A DNA stretch of 64,000 bases from Formosa haliotis (GCF_001685485.1 NZ_BDEL01000001.1:1795501-1859500); one strand, 5' to 3'. Shown: positions 28,305 to 37,814, counted from the first letter of the stretch. A program made the numbers and translations. Notes: a model not told the origin generated them from the sequence alone.

Positions 28305-29051
28305 TTAAAAGGTCTTTATTAACCGTAATACTCCGGAAGCTTCAAACTGTTCCTCTACAACATTTGCTCCAAAACCAACTTGCAATTCATAATCATTTTT
28401 AAATTCGTAATGAACTTGTGGCAATACTAGAAAAGACATTTCGTTGCTATCTAAACCTTGCAGCATAGGATCTGTATTATTAATTTCAACACCTAGAACA
28501 AGATGTTCGTTAACATTTGCAAATACGGAGGCGTTTAATAATATAGTATAATTTTTATCGGGCACATCGCTACCCAATTCAAACATAGCACCAAAAAGAC
28601 CTATGGCGCTCCAGGTTTTATTAAAACGATAAGCTGGCACGTACAACAGACTCAACTCGGTAATATCTCTATGCATCATGGTTTCTCCAATAACTTGTAC
28701 CCCATGAATAAATTTGTTAGAATTAGATTGCCCAATTGTATATTGAACAGCAACTTTTAAAGCTTCTAATTCGAAATTTTTAAAAGGAAATTCCAATTCA
28801 ACAGCAAAACCATCGCTTACGGCATATTCTATTTCTGGCGCCCATTCCACATCACGAGAATTGAAATGATTTACAGGAAAATCCGACAAGGCATTAATTT
28901 CTAGCTCACCTTTCTTAGCTCCTAAACCACGTACTAAATCGAACATTAAAGGCTCTGGAATATCTACTGCTTCATCAAGTTTTTGCTCCTGGGAAAAGGA
29001 TTTTAACACAAACGAACTAAATACAAATACTAAAAAAACTTTCTTAAACAC
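28305..29051 (-). CDS. Predicted outer membrane beta-barrel protein, hypothetical
   Basis: A 248-residue exported protein. The signal peptide MFKKVFLVFVFSSFVLKSFSQ ends in a normal cleavage region. The mature part alternates polar and hydrophobic residues in strands ending with aromatics (IEYAVSDGFAVELEFPF, LLYVPAYRFNKTWSAIGLFG, VHYEFKNDYELQVGFGANVV) and closes with Phe (LIKTF), a common barrel ending. This suggests a small barrel of 8-12 strands in the outer membrane. I recognise no precise family. No partner genes are adjacent; gyrB and asnB have their own promoters. Confidence 0.65.
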   Translation of the reverse strand: MFKKVFLVFVFSSFVLKSFSQEQKLDEAVDIPEPLMFDLVRGLGAKKGELEINALSDFPVNHFNSRDVEWAPEIEYAVSDGFAVELEFPFKNFELEALKVAVQYTIGQSNSNKFIHGVQVIGETMMHRDITELSLLYVPAYRFNKTWSAIGLFGAMFELGSDVPDKNYTILLNASVFANVNEHLVLGVEINNTDPMLQGLDSNEMSFLVLPQVHYEFKNDYELQVGFGANVVEEQFEASGVLRLIKTF

Positions 29052-29222
29052 AACTAGCTTTTAAATTACACATTTTTAAATAGTATACCTCGCGATAAAA
29101 ACCTGCAAATTTAAAAACTAGTTACAATTATTGCCTCTTAATATTTTGTTAATTATCACAAACAGTATCAAAAAACTACCTCAAATTAAATTTCAATTCA
29201 ATGTTTTATATTATTGAAAATG

Positions 29223-29267
29223 AAAAAAACCTCAAAATCTCTAAGCATTGAGATTTTGAGGTTTTTT
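29223..29267. terminator. Intrinsic terminator of asnB
   Basis: AACCTCAAAATCT and AGATTTTGAGGTT form a 13-bp stem around a loop of about ten bases, with A and T tracts on both sides. It lies about 30 bases after the asnB stop. Confidence 0.85.
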
Positions 29268-29298
29268 AAATTAAAAATAAATGTTAAAAACCGCTAGG

Positions 29299-30975
29299 TT
29301 AAGCTTTTTCGTAGGCATCTGTATGCACTTTAGACACCGCTCTACCACTTGGATCGTTCATATTTTTAAATGCTTCATCCCACTCTAAAGCAACTTTAGT
29401 ACTACAAGCCACACTTGCTTCTTGTGGCACGCATAAAGCCGCCGCATCGCTAGGGAAATGCTCTGCAAAAATAGAACGGTAGTAATACTCTTCTTTAGAC
29501 GTTGGTGTTTGTAATGGGAATTTATATTTCGCATTTGCTAACTGCTCGTCTGTAACTTCTTTAGCAACTACTTCTTTTAACGTATCGATCCAGCTATACC
29601 CTACACCATCGCTAAATTGTTCTTTTTGTCTCCATGCTACACTTTCTGGTAACATATCTTCAAAAGCTTTACGAACTACCCATTTTTCCATTGGGTGCTC
29701 TTTATTAATCATTTTATCTGCTGGGTTAATACGCATAGCAATGTCCATAAACTCTTTATCTAAAAATGGTACACGCCCTTCAATTCCCCAAGCTGCTAAA
29801 CTTTTGTTCGCACGTAAACAGTCGTACATATGTAATTTATCTAGTTTACGAACCGTTTCTTCATGGAAATCTTTAGCTGAAGGTGCTTTATGGAAGTATA
29901 AATACCCTCCAAACAACTCATCTGCGCCTTCTCCTGAAAGTACCATTTTAATTCCCATAGACTTAATAACTCTTGCCATTAACCACATTGGTGTAGAGGC
30001 ACGAACCGTAGTAACATCGTACGTTTCTAAGTTATAAATCACATCTTTTATAGCATCTAATCCTTCTTGGATTGTAAATTTAATTTCGTGATGTATAGTC
30101 CCAATATGGTCTGCTACTTTTTGTGCTGCTGCTAAATCTGGCGAACCATCTAATCCTACAGAAAATGAGTGTAATTGAGGATACCACGCATCGGTAGTAT
30201 CATCTGACTCTATACGCTTTTGTGCATATTTTTTAGCTACTGCCGAAGTTATAGATGAATCTAAACCTCCAGAAAGTAACACTCCATAAGGCACATCACT
30301 CATTAATTGTCTGTGTACCGCAGCTTCCAATCCTTCTTTAATATCAGAAATATGGGTTTCGTTATCCTTTACGGCATCATACTCCATCCAATCTCTTTTA
30401 TACCACTGTACAAATTCGCCATCTTTACTAGACATATAGTGTCCTGGAGGAAATAACTGAATTTTAGTACAGGTTCCTTCTAAAGCTTTTAATTCTGAAG
30501 CCACATAAAAAGTTCCGTTTTCATCCCATCCTATATATAATGGAATAATTCCCATATGGTCTCTTGCAATGAAATACTCATCTTTGTCTACATCATAAAT
30601 TGCAAAACCAAAAATTCCGTTCATTTCATCAACAAAATCTGCACCTTTTTCTTTGTAAAGCGCCAAGATTACTTCGCAATCACTTTCAGTTTTAAAGTCA
30701 TATTTTCCTTCAAATTGCTTACGTAATGCTCTATGATTATATATCTCTCCGTTTGCAGCCAATACTAATTTCCCATCAGGACTAAATAAAGGTTGTTTTC
30801 CTGACGCTGGATCTACAATTGCCAAACGCTCATGTGCCATAACAGCTTTATCATTACTAAAAATCCCACTCCAATCTGGACCACGGTGACGAATCTTTTT
30901 TGACATTTCTAACACCTGAGGTCTTAAATCATCCGCCTTTTGCTTTAAATCGAATGCACATACAATTCCACACAT
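29299..30975 (-). CDS. asnB: Asparagine synthetase B, glutamine-hydrolysing
   Basis: Makes asparagine from aspartate, glutamine and ATP. The 558-residue protein starts MCGIVCAFDLKQ, where Cys2 is the glutaminase nucleophile after Met removal. RHRGPDWSGI and the HERLAIVDPASGKQPLF segment complete the class II amidotransferase domain. The synthetase domain has the PP-loop LLSGGLDSSITSAVAKK near residue 230 and GEGADELFGGYLYFHKAP near 340. It is monocistronic. It uses the nitrogen that the nitrate island would supply, but nothing in the sequence shows joint control. Confidence 0.96.
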   Translation of the reverse strand: MCGIVCAFDLKQKADDLRPQVLEMSKKIRHRGPDWSGIFSNDKAVMAHERLAIVDPASGKQPLFSPDGKLVLAANGEIYNHRALRKQFEGKYDFKTESDCEVILALYKEKGADFVDEMNGIFGFAIYDVDKDEYFIARDHMGIIPLYIGWDENGTFYVASELKALEGTCTKIQLFPPGHYMSSKDGEFVQWYKRDWMEYDAVKDNETHISDIKEGLEAAVHRQLMSDVPYGVLLSGGLDSSITSAVAKKYAQKRIESDDTTDAWYPQLHSFSVGLDGSPDLAAAQKVADHIGTIHHEIKFTIQEGLDAIKDVIYNLETYDVTTVRASTPMWLMARVIKSMGIKMVLSGEGADELFGGYLYFHKAPSAKDFHEETVRKLDKLHMYDCLRANKSLAAWGIEGRVPFLDKEFMDIAMRINPADKMINKEHPMEKWVVRKAFEDMLPESVAWRQKEQFSDGVGYSWIDTLKEVVAKEVTDEQLANAKYKFPLQTPTSKEEYYYRSIFAEHFPSDAAALCVPQEASVACSTKVALEWDEAFKNMNDPSGRAVSKVHTDAYEKA

Positions 30976-31209
30976 ATCTATATATTTTAATTCTTTTTAT
31001 TTTAATTCTGAAGCAAATATGAGTATATCATTCACATTATAAAACCATAAATTGAATATTAGCTACAATTTGAAACATAATTACGTGTTTTGGATCTAAA
31101 TTTAAACCAAACACAAAATTCTTGCTTTCAAAAATTAAAAAATGTAAACTTTAAACAAAAATACCGACCTTTACTTCAAAAGTTTTATTCAACATAAAAA
31201 AACAACATT

Positions 31210-31740
31210 ATGAAATTATTCAACGTATCAGCCATCTGTTTATTATTAGCATTTAGTTTAAACACAGAAATGCACGCTCAAAAATTCAGCAAATTAGACA
31301 AAAGTCCAATGGATGCTGCAGCTTTCCCTACAAGCTACAAAAACCCAAACAAAACCATAAAAGTTATTTATAGCAGACCTCAACTTAACAACCGTAAGCT
31401 AGAAGATTTAGCACCATGGGGAAAAGTGTGGAGATTAGGAGCTAATGAAGCTGCAGAAATTACATTTTATGAAAACACTCATTTTGGAGATACTCCTGTA
31501 AAAGCAGGAACATATTCTTTGTTCGCTATTCCTAATGACAAAACATGGACTATGATTTTAAATAAAGATTTAAATGCGTGGGGTGCTTATTCTTATAACC
31601 CAGACCAAGATGTTGCGCGTTACAACGCTTTAGTTTCTATTGATGCTGAATCTATTGAAGCTTTTTCTATTGGTTTTGACGAAGAAGGAACTATGTACTT
31701 AGCTTGGGACACCACTCGAGTTGCTATCCCTTTTAAATAA
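31210..31740 (+). CDS. DUF2911 domain-containing exported protein
   Basis: A 176-residue secreted protein of the DUF2911 family, common in Bacteroidota and of unknown function. Signal peptide MKLFNVSAICLLLAFSLNTEMHAQ precedes the domain, which holds the typical stretches IKVIYSRPQLNNRKLEDLAPWGKVWRLGANEA (in parts: VIYSRPQLNNR, PWGKVWRLGANEA), VKAGTYSLFAIPNDKTWTMILNK and WGAYSYNPDQDVAR. It is likely periplasmic or surface-bound. The gene stands alone and ends in a strong bidirectional terminator shared with queE. Confidence 0.88.
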   Translation: MKLFNVSAICLLLAFSLNTEMHAQKFSKLDKSPMDAAAFPTSYKNPNKTIKVIYSRPQLNNRKLEDLAPWGKVWRLGANEAAEITFYENTHFGDTPVKAGTYSLFAIPNDKTWTMILNKDLNAWGAYSYNPDQDVARYNALVSIDAESIEAFSIGFDEEGTMYLAWDTTRVAIPFK

Positions 31741-31760
31741 GTCGATATTATATCTCAATA

Positions 31761-31802
31761 AAAATGGGCTATCAACACCTTGTTTGATAGCCCATTTTTT
31801 TT
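31761..31802. terminator. Bidirectional terminator between the DUF2911 gene and queE
   Basis: AAAATGGGCTATCAA and TTGATAGCCCATTTT form a perfect 15-bp stem with an eight-base loop, followed by T on the plus strand and A on the other side. It serves both convergent genes. Confidence 0.92.
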
Positions 31803-31827
31803 ATGATTAAAACCGTTTTACTTGGTC

Positions 31828-32457
31828 TTACGGAATATTTAAGTATTTATGCGTTTGTAAAGACACTTTCCATTTTGGGTTTGCCATAACGTAATCTACA
31901 ATTTCTGGAATAACTTTATCGCGCTTACTCCATTCTGGTTGTAAATATAAAATACAATCTTCTCCTACTAAGGCAGCTTGCTCTTCGGCAAATCTAAAGT
32001 CGTCCTTATTAAATATAATCACCTTCAACTCGTTAGCTTTGGCCGATACTTCTGCCGTAGGTAATTTTAGTTTTTTTGGCGATAAACAAATCCAATCCCA
32101 AACCCCTGTTAACGGGTATGCACCAGATGTTTCTATATGGACCTGTAATCCTTTCGCTTTTAATTGCGTTGTTAAAGCCGTCATATCCCAAGTTAAAGGC
32201 TCTCCACCAGTTACCACAATCGTGTTACTGTGAAGCGCTGCTTTTTCAACGATATTAGACGTTTCTGTTGGCGGATGAAGTTCTGCATCCCAGCTTTCTT
32301 TTACATCGCACCAATGGCAACCCACATCGCAGCCTCCTACACGAATAAAATATGCTGCCGTACCTTTGTGAAACCCTTCCCCCTGAATGGTGTAAAATTC
32401 TTCCATTAAAGGCAACATTTCGCCTTTATTAACCAACTCTTGAATCTCTTTCTTCAT
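31828..32457 (-). CDS. queE: 7-carboxy-7-deazaguanine synthase
   Basis: Radical SAM enzyme of the queuosine/7-deazaguanine pathway; converts 6-carboxytetrahydropterin to CDG. The protein has about 209 residues. FYTIQGEGFHKGTAAYFIRVGGC contains the family opening, and CDVGCHWCDVK is the C-x3-C-x2-C cluster motif. VVTGGEPL binds SAM. The ATG at 32457 (MKKEIQELV) is the best start: the longer frame to 32466 uses TTG and overlaps the promoter. The -7 element TATCTTTG ends six bases before that ATG, so the mRNA is probably leaderless. Confidence 0.93.
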   Translation of the reverse strand: MKKEIQELVNKGEMLPLMEEFYTIQGEGFHKGTAAYFIRVGGCDVGCHWCDVKESWDAELHPPTETSNIVEKAALHSNTIVVTGGEPLTWDMTALTTQLKAKGLQVHIETSGAYPLTGVWDWICLSPKKLKLPTAEVSAKANELKVIIFNKDDFRFAEEQAALVGEDCILYLQPEWSKRDKVIPEIVDYVMANPKWKVSLQTHKYLNIP

Positions 32458-32463
32458 AAGCTG

Positions 32464-32471
32464 CAAAGATA
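32464..32471 (-). promoter_or_regulatory. queE -7 element, leaderless layout
   Basis: TATCTTTG on the minus strand, followed by CAGCTT and the queE ATG. It rules out the upstream TTG as a start because that codon lies within the element. Confidence 0.65.
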
Positions 32472-32561
32472 GTTTACTGATTTATGTTAGCATATAAAAT
32501 GTTGAAAAGATTTGAAGCCGATTACCTCAAGATTACTATTTTTATAAAAAAATTAAGAAAC

Positions 32562-34067
32562 ATGACTGCCAACGACGCTTTTTTAAAAGACATTACAGAA
32601 GGAAATACCTTTAAAGGCGAATACATTACTTTAGGTTCTGCCATATTAAACGAGCAAACCATAACCAATGCATTTGTAAACATTCCACTAAAAACGCTAA
32701 ACAGACATGGTTTAATTGCCGGTGCTACCGGAACAGGAAAAACAAAAACCCTACAAGTTATTGCAGAGAACTTATCTGAAAAAGGGATTCCTGTGCTACT
32801 TATGGATATTAAAGGAGATTTAAGTGGCTTAGCTAAGCCAGGCGAGGATAACAGCAAAATTCAAGATCGGCACACCAAAATTGGATTACCTTATACCCCA
32901 AACGGATTCCCTGTAGATTTACTTACTCTTTCTAATCAAGACGGGGTTAGATTACGTGCTACAGTAAGTGAGTTTGGCCCCGTGTTATTATCTAGAATTT
33001 TAGACTTAACTGATACGCAGTCGGGAATTGTTTCGGTTATTTTTAAATATTGCGACGACCATAAATTACCGCTATTAGATTTAAAAGATTTCAAAAAAAT
33101 ATTACAATATGCCACACAAGAAGGCAAAGAAGAATTTACAGAAGCCTATGGCCGAATTTCTACAGCCTCGACAGGTGCTATTCTAAGAAAAATTATAGAG
33201 CTTGAACAACAAGGAGCCGATTTGTTTTTTGGAGAAACCTCTTTCGATGTTCAAGATTTATTACGAGTTAATGACGAAGGAAAAGGGTATATCAACATCA
33301 TCCGATTAACAGATATTCAAGATCGACCAAAATTATTTTCAACTTTTATGCTAAGTTTATTAGCAGAAATCTACACTACTTTTCCCGAGCAAGGCGATAG
33401 CGAACGCCCAGAACTCGTAATTTTTATAGACGAAGCGCACTTAATTTTTAACGAAGCATCTAAAGCACTTTTAAATCAGATAGAAAGTATCGTAAAGTTA
33501 ATTCGTAGTAAAGGGGTTGGTTTATACTTTGTCACTCAAAATCCTACCGATGTTCCCGAAGCTGTTTTAAGTCAGTTGGGTTTAAAAATTCAGCATGCCT
33601 TACGAGCTTTTACAGCAAAAGACCGAAAAGCCATTAAACTTACAGCTCAAAACTACCCTGATTCAGAGTATTACGACACCGAAACGATACTTACAAACTT
33701 AGGAACCGGAGAAGCTTTAGTCTCTGCTCTAGACGAAAAAGGTCGTCCTACACCTCTTGCCGCCACCATGATGCGTGCGCCGATGAGTAGGATGGATATT
33801 TTAACCGATAAAGAATTATCCGATTTAATTTCCGCATCTAAATTGGTTAAAAAGTACAACGACACCATAGACAGAGAAAGCGCTTACGAGCTACTAAATG
33901 AAAAAATAAAACATGCAGAAGCAGAAGCTCAGCAACAAAAAGAACGAAGCAAGAAAACATCGTCTCGTCCAAAAAGTAACGCTATGAATCCGATAGTAAA
34001 AGTTTTAACAAGCGCCACTTTTATAAGAAGTGTTTTTGGAATTTTGAATAAAGTGATGAAAAAATAA
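32562..34067 (+). CDS. HerA-like ATPase, DUF853 (helicase HerA-like domain) family
   Basis: A cytoplasmic P-loop ATPase of 501 residues. The Walker A is GATGTGKTKTLQ near residue 55, Walker B is LVIFIDEAHLIF near 290, and the sensor-like YFVTQNPTDVPEAVLSQLGLKIQHALRAF region follows (in parts: FVTQNPTDVPEAVL, KIQHALRAF). This is the DUF853/YjgR group of the HerA-FtsK superfamily, with unknown role, possibly DNA-related. An in-frame start at 32484 would add 26 residues lacking homology, so I use the ATG at 32562, preceded by an A-rich stretch (AATTAAGAAAC). The C terminus is a basic coiled segment (AEAQQQKERSKKTSSR). Confidence 0.85.
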   Translation: MTANDAFLKDITEGNTFKGEYITLGSAILNEQTITNAFVNIPLKTLNRHGLIAGATGTGKTKTLQVIAENLSEKGIPVLLMDIKGDLSGLAKPGEDNSKIQDRHTKIGLPYTPNGFPVDLLTLSNQDGVRLRATVSEFGPVLLSRILDLTDTQSGIVSVIFKYCDDHKLPLLDLKDFKKILQYATQEGKEEFTEAYGRISTASTGAILRKIIELEQQGADLFFGETSFDVQDLLRVNDEGKGYINIIRLTDIQDRPKLFSTFMLSLLAEIYTTFPEQGDSERPELVIFIDEAHLIFNEASKALLNQIESIVKLIRSKGVGLYFVTQNPTDVPEAVLSQLGLKIQHALRAFTAKDRKAIKLTAQNYPDSEYYDTETILTNLGTGEALVSALDEKGRPTPLAATMMRAPMSRMDILTDKELSDLISASKLVKKYNDTIDRESAYELLNEKIKHAEAEAQQQKERSKKTSSRPKSNAMNPIVKVLTSATFIRSVFGILNKVMKK

Positions 34068-34115
34068 CTATTTTCACAGCCTCAAAAAAAATACTATAAA
34101 TAAGATTATATTACC

Positions 34116-34667
34116 ATGAAAAAATCCCTATTAAGCTTAGCTGTAGTAGCTATATTATGCTTTAGTTGTAACTCTAAACCAGACACCTTTTCTATAGAAA
34201 AAAATCGTATTGGCAACCTAACATATACAACCCAAGTAAAAGATTTAGAAACTGTATTTAAAAACGATTCTATAGTTAAGTATGTACCTGGCGGTGAATT
34301 TACCGTAAGCATTAACGAAATTGAAATTTTTGAGAAAGGCGGCACGAAATTATTAACCTTAAGTCCATCTAAAGTCATGGATTCTACAGCTGTTATAAAA
34401 ACCATTCAAATTTTCGATCCACGTTACAAAACATCAAAAAACGTATCAACTATAAGTACATTTAAGGATATTCAAGATAATTATAAAATATCTAGTATCG
34501 ACAATTTAATAAATGCAGTTGTTATTTCTGTTAATGAAATAAATGCATCCTTTACAATCGATAAAAAAGAGTTACCTTCAAACTTAAGATTTGATATGTC
34601 GCTGCATATTGAGGCCTCGCAAATCCCCGACACAGCAAAAATTAAATACTTTTTCTTAAACTGGTAA
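34116..34667 (+). CDS. Hypothetical lipoprotein
   Basis: A 183-residue protein with a lipoprotein-type signal (MKKSLLSLAVVAILCFSC, cysteine near residue 18) followed by NSKPDTFSIEKNRIGNL. The mature part reads like a beta-rich domain (FTVSINEIEIFEKGGTKLLTL; VISVNEINASFTIDKKEL). I recognise no family. It starts 48 bases after the HerA-like gene and 12 bases before the YitT gene, so may be cotranscribed with both. Likely anchored in the outer or inner membrane; function not predictable. Confidence 0.7.
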   Translation: MKKSLLSLAVVAILCFSCNSKPDTFSIEKNRIGNLTYTTQVKDLETVFKNDSIVKYVPGGEFTVSINEIEIFEKGGTKLLTLSPSKVMDSTAVIKTIQIFDPRYKTSKNVSTISTFKDIQDNYKISSIDNLINAVVISVNEINASFTIDKKELPSNLRFDMSLHIEASQIPDTAKIKYFFLNW

Positions 34668-34679
34668 GCCTAAAACTTT

Positions 34680-35651
34680 ATGAATTCACTAGTCTCTAAA
34701 CTCCTTGTTATTATTGCTCGAAAAAAACTCGAGACTAAAGAGACAGCGAATCCGGCAAGTTTAAAGCAAGTTGTACCCATTGTTAGATCGCTTCAAGTAG
34801 ATTTAAGTCACGCTATAAAAGAATATATTCTTATTGCTATAGGTGTCTTTTCTGCAGGTTTCGGGCTAAAAGGTTTTTTACTTCCAAATCGGTTTATCGA
34901 CGGTGGTGCAACAGGTATTTCCCTATTATTAGAAAATCTTACCAACATCCCGTTAAGTTATTTATTGATATTGGTAAACCTCCCGTTTTTAATTTTAGGA
35001 GCGCGTACATTTAGCATAAAATTTGCTTTAAAAAGTATCGTTGCCATTACCTTTTTAGCTTTCGTGGTACATTATGTAGACTACCCTACCATTACAGACG
35101 ATAAATTATTAATCTCTGTTTTTGGTGGATTTTTCTTAGGCCTAGGTATAGGAATGGCCATGAGAGGAGGCAGTGTTATAGACGGTACCGAGGTTTTAGC
35201 ACTATTTGTGGGCCGAAAATTATCGATGACTGTTGGAGATGTTTTACTATTAATAAACATCATTATATTTTCTTTCGGTGCCTACATCCTTTCCATAGAA
35301 ACTGCATTATACGCTATATTAACCTACTTGGCTGCTGCAAAAACAGTAGATTTTGTAGTAGACGGTGTAGAAGAATATGTAGGTGTTACCATAATTTCTG
35401 AAAAACATGAGGAAATGAGAATTATGGTTACCGAAAAATTAAGACGTGCCTGTACCATTTATCAAGGAAAGGGCGGATACAATCAGGAGGGTGGTGCTCA
35501 AGAAAAAGACATTATTTTTACGGTAGTTACACGTTTGGAACTTGCAAAACTTGAAACCGAGATTGAAAAAATAGACAAAAACGCCTTTATTATTATGGGC
35601 GTTGTAAAAGATTTAAAAGGCGGAATGATAAAAAGAAAACCTTTAAAATAA
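34680..35651 (+). CDS. YitT family membrane protein
   Basis: A 323-residue inner membrane protein. After about 55 N-terminal residues come five or six membrane spans, including GVFSAGFGLKGFLLPNRFIDGGATGIS and FFLGLGIGMAMRGGSVIDGTEVLALFVGRK (in parts). The last ~85 residues form the soluble DUF2179 domain (VGVTIISEKHEEMRIMV, GKGGYNQEGGAQEKDIIFTVV). This is the YitT/DUF161 layout. The function of the family is unknown; transport has been suggested. The ATG lies 12 bases after the lipoprotein gene, and the cupin gene starts six bases after its stop, so these form an operon. Confidence 0.9.
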   Translation: MNSLVSKLLVIIARKKLETKETANPASLKQVVPIVRSLQVDLSHAIKEYILIAIGVFSAGFGLKGFLLPNRFIDGGATGISLLLENLTNIPLSYLLILVNLPFLILGARTFSIKFALKSIVAITFLAFVVHYVDYPTITDDKLLISVFGGFFLGLGIGMAMRGGSVIDGTEVLALFVGRKLSMTVGDVLLLINIIIFSFGAYILSIETALYAILTYLAAAKTVDFVVDGVEEYVGVTIISEKHEEMRIMVTEKLRRACTIYQGKGGYNQEGGAQEKDIIFTVVTRLELAKLETEIEKIDKNAFIIMGVVKDLKGGMIKRKPLK

Positions 35652-35657
35652 TAGCCC

Positions 35658-36023
35658 ATGAAAAAGTATACCTTAATTACCAATCCGTTTATCGTGCCTA
35701 CAACCGATGGTAAAGTTATAAAGGAACATTTTGGAATTCCCACAACTGGAGACACAGAAATTAGCATAGCCCATATGGTTGCTCCTCCAGGTTGGAGTGA
35801 ACCATTTCAAACTCCAGAATTTGATGAGTTTACGTTTATAATAAAAGGTAAAAAACAATTTATAATAGAAGACGAAATTGTAATCCTAGAAGCAGGCCAG
35901 TCTATTAAAATTGAAAAACATACACGGGTTCAATATTCTAATCCGTTTGAAACCGCTTGTGAATATCTCGCCATTTGCACACCTGCATTTTCTCCAGATC
36001 ATGTAAACAGAGAAGATTCATGA
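35658..36023 (+). CDS. Cupin domain-containing protein
   Basis: A 121-residue single-domain cupin. The two cupin motifs are degenerate: GWSEPFQTPEFDEFTFIIKGKKQF and ILEAGQSIKIEKHTRVQYSNPF (each in part), with H replaced at some usual metal positions. It may still bind a small molecule. It starts six bases after the YitT gene and its TGA overlaps the next ATG (ATGA at 36020-36023), so it is coupled to the hydrolase. Substrate unknown. Confidence 0.85.
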   Translation: MKKYTLITNPFIVPTTDGKVIKEHFGIPTTGDTEISIAHMVAPPGWSEPFQTPEFDEFTFIIKGKKQFIIEDEIVILEAGQSIKIEKHTRVQYSNPFETACEYLAICTPAFSPDHVNREDS

Positions 36024-36853
36024 AAACACTTTTAATAAAATCTGTGGGTAGCTACCTTAATTTAATGAGCTACATCTCTAAACCCTATGCAGGCAATAAG
36101 GCCTTAAATTTATTTACGCACCCCAGAAAAGGCCGCGTTTTAGAGTGGCAAGTCGATTTTCTAAATACCGCATATAAAGAAGAGTTATCGTATAACAACC
36201 TACCCATAATGACTTATCGTTGGTTGGGAGACAAAACCAAAGATACCATTTTATTAGCTCATGGTTGGGAAAGTAATTCTTATAGGTGGAATTCTATAAT
36301 TCCAGAATTAAACAAAAAGGGATATACTATTGTCGCTCTAGATGCTCCTGCACACGGGCATTCTGGAGGCTCAGAATTTAATGCCCTACTATATGCCGAG
36401 TTTATTAATGTGGTAGCCAAACGTTTTAAACCGCAAATTATAATGGCTCATTCTGTTGGCGGTATGGCCGCAACTGTGTTTCAAAATAAATATCAAATTC
36501 CAAGCCTAGAGAAACTTATTCTTTTAGGAGCACCTTCAGAATTTAAAGATATTATTAGCCGATATGTAGACCTCTTGGGCTACAGCAATCGCCTTTCTCA
36601 CCAACTTAATAAGGCTATAATTAGACGTTTCGGTATTGCGCCAAATGAATTTTCTACGGCAGATTACCTCAATAGCGTAAAAACAAAAGGACTTATAATT
36701 CACGATAAAAACGATCCGGTAATTCCTTACAACGACGCCTTATTATTAAATAACAGTTTAAAAAATAGTACATTAATCTCTACCGAAGGTTTAGGACATT
36801 CCTTAAACGACGCTTCTGTAAGAGATCATATTTACAACTTCTTAGAAGCCTAA
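36020..36853 (+). CDS. Alpha/beta hydrolase
   Basis: A 277-residue alpha/beta hydrolase. The oxyanion region LLAHGWESNSYRW is near residue 75, the nucleophile elbow is AHSVGGMAA (Gly-x-Ser-x-Gly variant HSVGG) near 145, the acid may be the Asp in IIHDKNDPVIPYND, and the catalytic His is in GLGHSLND near the end. The frame could be read from 35975, but that part overlaps the cupin gene and is not hydrolase-like; the ATG at 36020 overlaps the cupin stop. Substrate unknown; carboxylester hydrolase is the likely class. Confidence 0.88.
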   Translation: MKTLLIKSVGSYLNLMSYISKPYAGNKALNLFTHPRKGRVLEWQVDFLNTAYKEELSYNNLPIMTYRWLGDKTKDTILLAHGWESNSYRWNSIIPELNKKGYTIVALDAPAHGHSGGSEFNALLYAEFINVVAKRFKPQIIMAHSVGGMAATVFQNKYQIPSLEKLILLGAPSEFKDIISRYVDLLGYSNRLSHQLNKAIIRRFGIAPNEFSTADYLNSVKTKGLIIHDKNDPVIPYNDALLLNNSLKNSTLISTEGLGHSLNDASVRDHIYNFLEA

Positions 36854-36861
36854 ACTTATCG

Positions 36862-36869
36862 TATCTTTG
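36862..36869 (+). promoter_or_regulatory. rluF -7 element, leaderless layout
   Basis: TATCTTTG followed by only TCGT before the rluF ATG at 36874. Confidence 0.65.
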
Positions 36870-36873
36870 TCGT

Positions 36874-37629
36874 ATGGAAGAGGAATTAAAACGAATTAAT
36901 AAATATTTAAGCGAAGTTGGCTATTGTTCGCGCAGAGCAGCCGACAAACTTATAGAAGCTGGTCGTGTTACTATTAACGGAGTTGTACCAGAAATGGGCA
37001 CAAAAGTGGCTCCGAATGATGAAGTTGCAGTAGATGGCACACCGGTTGTTAACACAAAAAAAGAATTTGTTTACTTAGCATTTAACAAGCCTGTAGGGAT
37101 TGTGTGCACGACAGATACTCGCGTTGAAAAAGATAATATTATTGATTTTATTAATTACCCGAAACGTATTTTTCCTATCGGACGTTTAGACAAACCTAGT
37201 GAAGGTTTAATCCTCCTTACCGATGATGGAGATATTGTAAATAAAATTTTGAGAGCTAGCAATAATCACGAAAAAGAATATATCGTGACGGTAGACAAAC
37301 CCATTTCTCAAACGTTTATAGAACGTATGTCGAATGGTGTGCCAATTTTAGACCGTGTTACTAAAAAATGTAAAGTTGAAAAGTTAGGGACCTATGAGTT
37401 TAAAATCATTCTCACCCAAGGTTTAAACAGACAAATTCGTAGAATGTGTGAGTACTTAACTTACGAAGTACAAACCTTAAAACGCGTCCGTATCATAAAT
37501 ATAAAGTTAGATATGCCCATAGGAGAATATCGCGAAATTACTAAAGAAGAAATGAAAGAACTTCAAATTTTAATTGGCGAATCTACCAAAACATACTCTC
37601 CAGCTAGACCTTCTAGACGACGACAATAA
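36874..37629 (+). CDS. rluF: 23S rRNA pseudouridine synthase RluF
   Basis: Modifies uridines of 23S rRNA (U2604 in E. coli). The 251-residue protein has an S4 RNA-binding domain (RINKYLSEVGYCSRRAADKLIEAG, residues 5-30) and a RsuA/RluF-type catalytic domain with the Asp in FPIGRLDKPSEGLILLTDDGD. The sequence NKILRASNNHEKEYIVTVDKPI and LTQGLNRQIRRMCEYLTYEV are RluF-like rather than RluB or RluE. A basic tail (ARPSRRRQ) ends it. The -7 element lies four bases upstream of the ATG. Confidence 0.9.
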   Translation: MEEELKRINKYLSEVGYCSRRAADKLIEAGRVTINGVVPEMGTKVAPNDEVAVDGTPVVNTKKEFVYLAFNKPVGIVCTTDTRVEKDNIIDFINYPKRIFPIGRLDKPSEGLILLTDDGDIVNKILRASNNHEKEYIVTVDKPISQTFIERMSNGVPILDRVTKKCKVEKLGTYEFKIILTQGLNRQIRRMCEYLTYEVQTLKRVRIINIKLDMPIGEYREITKEEMKELQILIGESTKTYSPARPSRRRQ

Positions 37630-37751
37630 GCTAAGATTCCCCTCCTTTTTTAAATATAACTAGATCAGGAAAACTTCTTTACTCCATCTGTCTTACTGAA
37701 GTTAATTTTATTCTGCTGTAAAAGCATATACAACACACCTAATTTTTAGAC

Positions 37752-37793
37752 AAAAAAAAATACGCACAACTACTAAACTTGTAATTGTGCGTA
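37752..37793 (-). terminator. Intrinsic terminator of folD
   Basis: TACGCACAA and TTGTGCGTA form a nine-pair stem; on the minus strand it is followed by nine T. It is 22 bases after the folD stop. Confidence 0.85.
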
Positions 37794-37814
37794 TACTTAT
37801 ATTATATTAGATCT

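Noticed and set aside
32458..32466. TTG start three codons before queE ATG
   Set aside because: The codon overlaps the -7 element TATCTTTG, so it would not be in the mRNA.
35975..36019. Extended N terminus of the alpha/beta hydrolase (MHTCIFSRSC)
   Set aside because: This stretch overlaps the cupin gene; the ATG at 36020 overlaps the cupin stop in a standard coupling.
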